NCBI GenBank assembly: GCA_023441965.1
Contig: JAEZNB010000010.1
Span: 1 to 64,000, forward strand
Length of the DNA: 64,000 bases
Reading direction: 5' to 3'
Origin: Bacillota bacterium
GTDB taxonomy: Bacteria > Bacillota > Clostridia > Lachnospirales > Lachnospiraceae
Part shown: in pieces, positions 61,855-64,000 of the stretch
Position numbering within the stretch: the stretch's first letter is position 1
How the letters are laid out: the number at the start of each line of letters is the position of its first letter
Notes under the pieces: generated by a model
Database searches by the model: none
Told to the model about the DNA's origin: nothing
Seen by the model: only the letters and a program-made list of their open reading frames with translations
Made by a program: the position numbers and the translations under genes

Positions 61855-62809
61855 AACTGTTTTCCTCCTTATGCTCCCGTATACCTTCAGCTATCATACT
61901 TAATTTACGTAATCTATGATTAACACCTGACTTACCAATCGGTGGAGTTAGCATCGCTCCAAGCTCCTTTAAGGATGCGTCAGGATATTGAATCCTTAAT
62001 TTTGCCATATCCTCCAAGCCTTCTGCCAGGTCACCGAAGCCGACATGATCTCTGATATAAATGATATCCTCTATCTGCTTGGAAGCAGCTACTACCGTCT
62101 TATTGATGTTGGCCGCCTCACAATTCACCTGGCGGTTTACCTGGTTCCGCATATCCTTCAGAATTCTTACATTCTCCAGATTCATCAATGCGACATGTGC
62201 TTCCATAACATTTAGTAAATCAACAATCTGAGAACCTTCTTTAATATATACTACATAGTTCTTCTTTCTTGTTACAATCTTAGCATCTATTGAAAAGCTC
62301 TGAATCATGCATTTCAGCTGCTCTGCTTTCTCTGAATCATTTACCACAATTTCAAGATGATAGGATTTCTTCGGATTGCTCATGGAACCGGAAATCAAAA
62401 ATGCTCCTCTGATGAAGGCCCGCTTGCAGCAGGCATTCTGAACAAGCAGTTGGCTCGCCCTGCCGATTTCGCCCTCCGACAGGTTCTCCTGTGACAGCTT
62501 CGTTGCCTGCAGAATCCGGGTTATCATGGCAGGATCCGTAATCAGTAAGGTATAAATACGGTTCTTTCCTCCGTGAGAATTACTGCGTACTGAAATATCA
62601 ATACTTATATTAAAGGTTTTTCTGATTAATGTAAAGTACTTTCTTGCAACCACCAGACTTTCGGTCTGCAGCTTCAGGCAATCTCCCTTCCCCCCGGTGC
62701 TTATACTTCCGCCAAAGGATAGAAGTGCTGCCAGCTCTGCAAGACTGCAATGCCTGGCCTCACCATACTGTAGGGATAGCTCCTCCTTCACATCCTTAGA
62801 AAATGACAT
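61829..62809 (-). CDS. whiA: DNA-binding protein WhiA
   Basis: A 326-aa WhiA protein: N-terminal LAGLIDADG-derived region (SISTGGKGDCLKLQTES, RGAFLISGSMSNPKKSYHLE) and a C-terminal helix-turn-helix (LGAMLTPPIGKSGVNHRLRK). It is linked to division and chromosome segregation control in Gram-positives. The gene lies between rapZ and crh. Confidence 0.95.
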   Translation of the reverse strand: MSFSKDVKEELSLQYGEARHCSLAELAALLSFGGSISTGGKGDCLKLQTESLVVARKYFTLIRKTFNISIDISVRSNSHGGKNRIYTLLITDPAMITRILQATKLSQENLSEGEIGRASQLLVQNACCKRAFIRGAFLISGSMSNPKKSYHLEIVVNDSEKAEQLKCMIQSFSIDAKIVTRKKNYVVYIKEGSQIVDLLNVMEAHVALMNLENVRILKDMRNQVNRQVNCEAANINKTVVAASKQIEDIIYIRDHVGFGDLAEGLEDMAKLRIQYPDASLKELGAMLTPPIGKSGVNHRLRKLSMIAEGIREHKEENSYDNEGNGN

Positions 62810-62850
62810 AACTAACCTCCCTATCTTTCAAGCAAAAGCCTGCCGCTCTG

Positions 62851-63714
62851 CTAGCCCTTATCCCGGTCTATATCCCTATGCTCCACCTTCAGACCGTATT
62901 CCGTATCGTTCAGCCTTCCGGCCAGCTCCCGGACCAGGGTGACCGACCGATGCTTTCCTCCGGTGCAGCCAATGCTTACCACCAGCTGATTCTTTCCCTC
63001 CGATATGTAGTGAGGGATTAAGAACTGGAGCATGTCCGTCATTTTATCGAGAAATTCCTGAGCCACTTCGTTGGTCATAATATATTGTACGACCTCCGGC
63101 TCCATGCCTGTCTTTGCCTTCAGGTCGGGCACATAATAGGGGTTTGGCAGGAAACGGACATCAAATACCAGGTCCGAATCTACGGGAATGCCGTATTTGA
63201 AGCCAAAGGATACCAGGGTCAGGATAAAATTGCTGAACTTCTCATCCTTTACATAGATTTTATAGATCTGCTGCTTCAGCTCCCGAATCAGCAGATGGCT
63301 GGTATCTATGATGACATCCGCCTTTTTTCTTAAGAAATCCAGCTCTTCCCTCTCTAGCTCTATCCCTTTATCCACTCGTCCCGCTCCGGACAGAGGATGG
63401 GTTCTCCTGGTTTCCTTATAGCGTTTTACCAGAACCTCCGGTGCGCAGTCTAAGAAGAGAATTTCATAGGATACCTTGGCCCGCTTCAGATCCTGCAGGA
63501 CATGGTCCAGCTCCTTTAAGGGCAAGCCACTCCGGATGTCCAGACCAAGTGCCACCTTTTCCTGATTCCCCTTCGATATCTTCAGACTGACAAATCTCTT
63601 GACCAGCTGGATGGGCAGATTATCCACACAGAAATAGCCTGCATCCTCAAGCATGTTTAAAACAGAGCTTTTCCCTGCACCGGACATGCCGGTTACAATG
63701 ACAAATCTCATCAT
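62851..63714 (-). CDS. rapZ: RapZ/YvcJ-family nucleotide-binding protein
   Basis: A 287-aa P-loop protein: Walker A GMSGAGKSS at the N-terminus and GCTGGKHRSVTLVREL near the C-terminus. YvcJ in Bacillus hydrolyses nucleotides and affects competence. yvcK, which lies between yvcJ and whiA in Bacillus, is missing here. Confidence 0.95.
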   Translation of the reverse strand: MMRFVIVTGMSGAGKSSVLNMLEDAGYFCVDNLPIQLVKRFVSLKISKGNQEKVALGLDIRSGLPLKELDHVLQDLKRAKVSYEILFLDCAPEVLVKRYKETRRTHPLSGAGRVDKGIELEREELDFLRKKADVIIDTSHLLIRELKQQIYKIYVKDEKFSNFILTLVSFGFKYGIPVDSDLVFDVRFLPNPYYVPDLKAKTGMEPEVVQYIMTNEVAQEFLDKMTDMLQFLIPHYISEGKNQLVVSIGCTGGKHRSVTLVRELAGRLNDTEYGLKVEHRDIDRDKG

Positions 63715-63774
63715 ATCTGATCCTCTCCGGTCAGGCTGTCCTCGAGTCCTGCATGTGGTCCCAAGCTTCCCAGC

Positions 63775-64000
63775 CTACCCATGTATCTCATTATCAAGTC
63801 TGCATTCTGAGGCATCAAAGCCCAGAAGCTTCACCTCCGGCTCCAGCTTCACTCCAAACCGCTCCTCTACGACCTGTGTTACCTCCTTGATCAGGGCCAG
63901 AAATTCTCCGGCTGTAGCAGTTCCCTGATTAATCAGGAAACCGCAGTGCTTCTCGGATACCTGCGCCCCTCCTAAGGTATGGCCCCGTAAGCCGGCATCA
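63775..64000 (-). CDS. murB: UDP-N-acetylenolpyruvoylglucosamine reductase, C-terminal part
   Basis: The frame runs off the window and ends at 63775 (TAG). The visible 75 residues read AGLRGHTLGGAQVSEKHCGF, then LINQGTATAGEFLALIKEVT and VVEERFGVKLEPEV, the typical C-terminal domain of MurB, which makes UDP-MurNAc for peptidoglycan. Only the last quarter of the gene is present. Confidence 0.9.
   Translation of the reverse strand, partial: DAGLRGHTLGGAQVSEKHCGFLINQGTATAGEFLALIKEVTQVVEERFGVKLEPEVKLLGFDASECRLDNEIHG

Overview
The window looks like a piece of chromosome from an anaerobic, fibre-degrading member of the Lachnospiraceae (Clostridia). This rests on the gene types and order: a gntR-type regulator with mcsA-mcsB-clpC and radA, a murB-rapZ-whiA-crh string, purM-purN-purD, a GH10 xylanase lipoprotein, a cohesin-like wall protein and a multi-SH3 glucosaminidase. 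The Gram-positive surface proteins and the strong AGGAGG-type ribosome sites agree. The genus cannot be fixed from the sequence alone.

About 0.5-22.8 kb is an AT-rich integrated genomic island of about 22.35 kb. It lies in the 3' end of a tRNA-Trp gene (22835-22907, minus strand). A 25-bp direct repeat (482-506 and 22832-22856) marks its ends, and a tyrosine integrase lies just inside the tRNA-proximal end. The left third is a leftward defence block: two C5-cytosine methyltransferases around an HNH endonuclease, then a MORC-like GHKL ATPase fused to a PD-(D/E)XK nuclease, then a protein with a HEPN-like RNxxxH motif. A decayed HTH gene and an XRE regulator lie upstream. The middle, transcribed rightward, carries RadC-like, Mor-like, lipoprotein, Sel1-repeat, DUF932, DUF5688-like, YqaJ exonuclease, RecT, a zinc-ribbon-like protein, a serine recombinase and an excisionase-like HTH gene. 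The right part has an origin-like non-coding segment, a large unknown protein, an SF2 helicase, a small RNase H1 N-domain-like protein and the integrase. No relaxase or conjugation gene is present.

About 22.9-64 kb is core chromosome, nearly all on the minus strand. In order of rising coordinate it holds radA, a stress operon (clpC-mcsB-mcsA-gntR) with an autoregulatory operator, two secreted wall proteins, purD/purN/purM, an ABC transporter, an M29-type aminopeptidase, VanZ, a divergent [FeFe]-hydrogenase-like protein (plus strand), bacteriohemerythrin, a large Ig-like surface protein, the GH10 xylanase, an ECF sigma/anti-sigma pair, an ABC exporter, pfkA, dnaE, a polysaccharide deacetylase, then crh, whiA, rapZ and the 3' part of murB.

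The most unusual structure outside the island is at 60.4-61.6 kb. Two arrays of ~62-65-bp repeats face each other across a long central palindrome, next to a second large hairpin, in a 1.3-kb gene-free stretch downstream of crh. The best candidate for an undescribed system is the methyltransferase/HNH/MORC-nuclease/HEPN-like block; the origin-like region with the unknown 659-aa protein and helicase is second.
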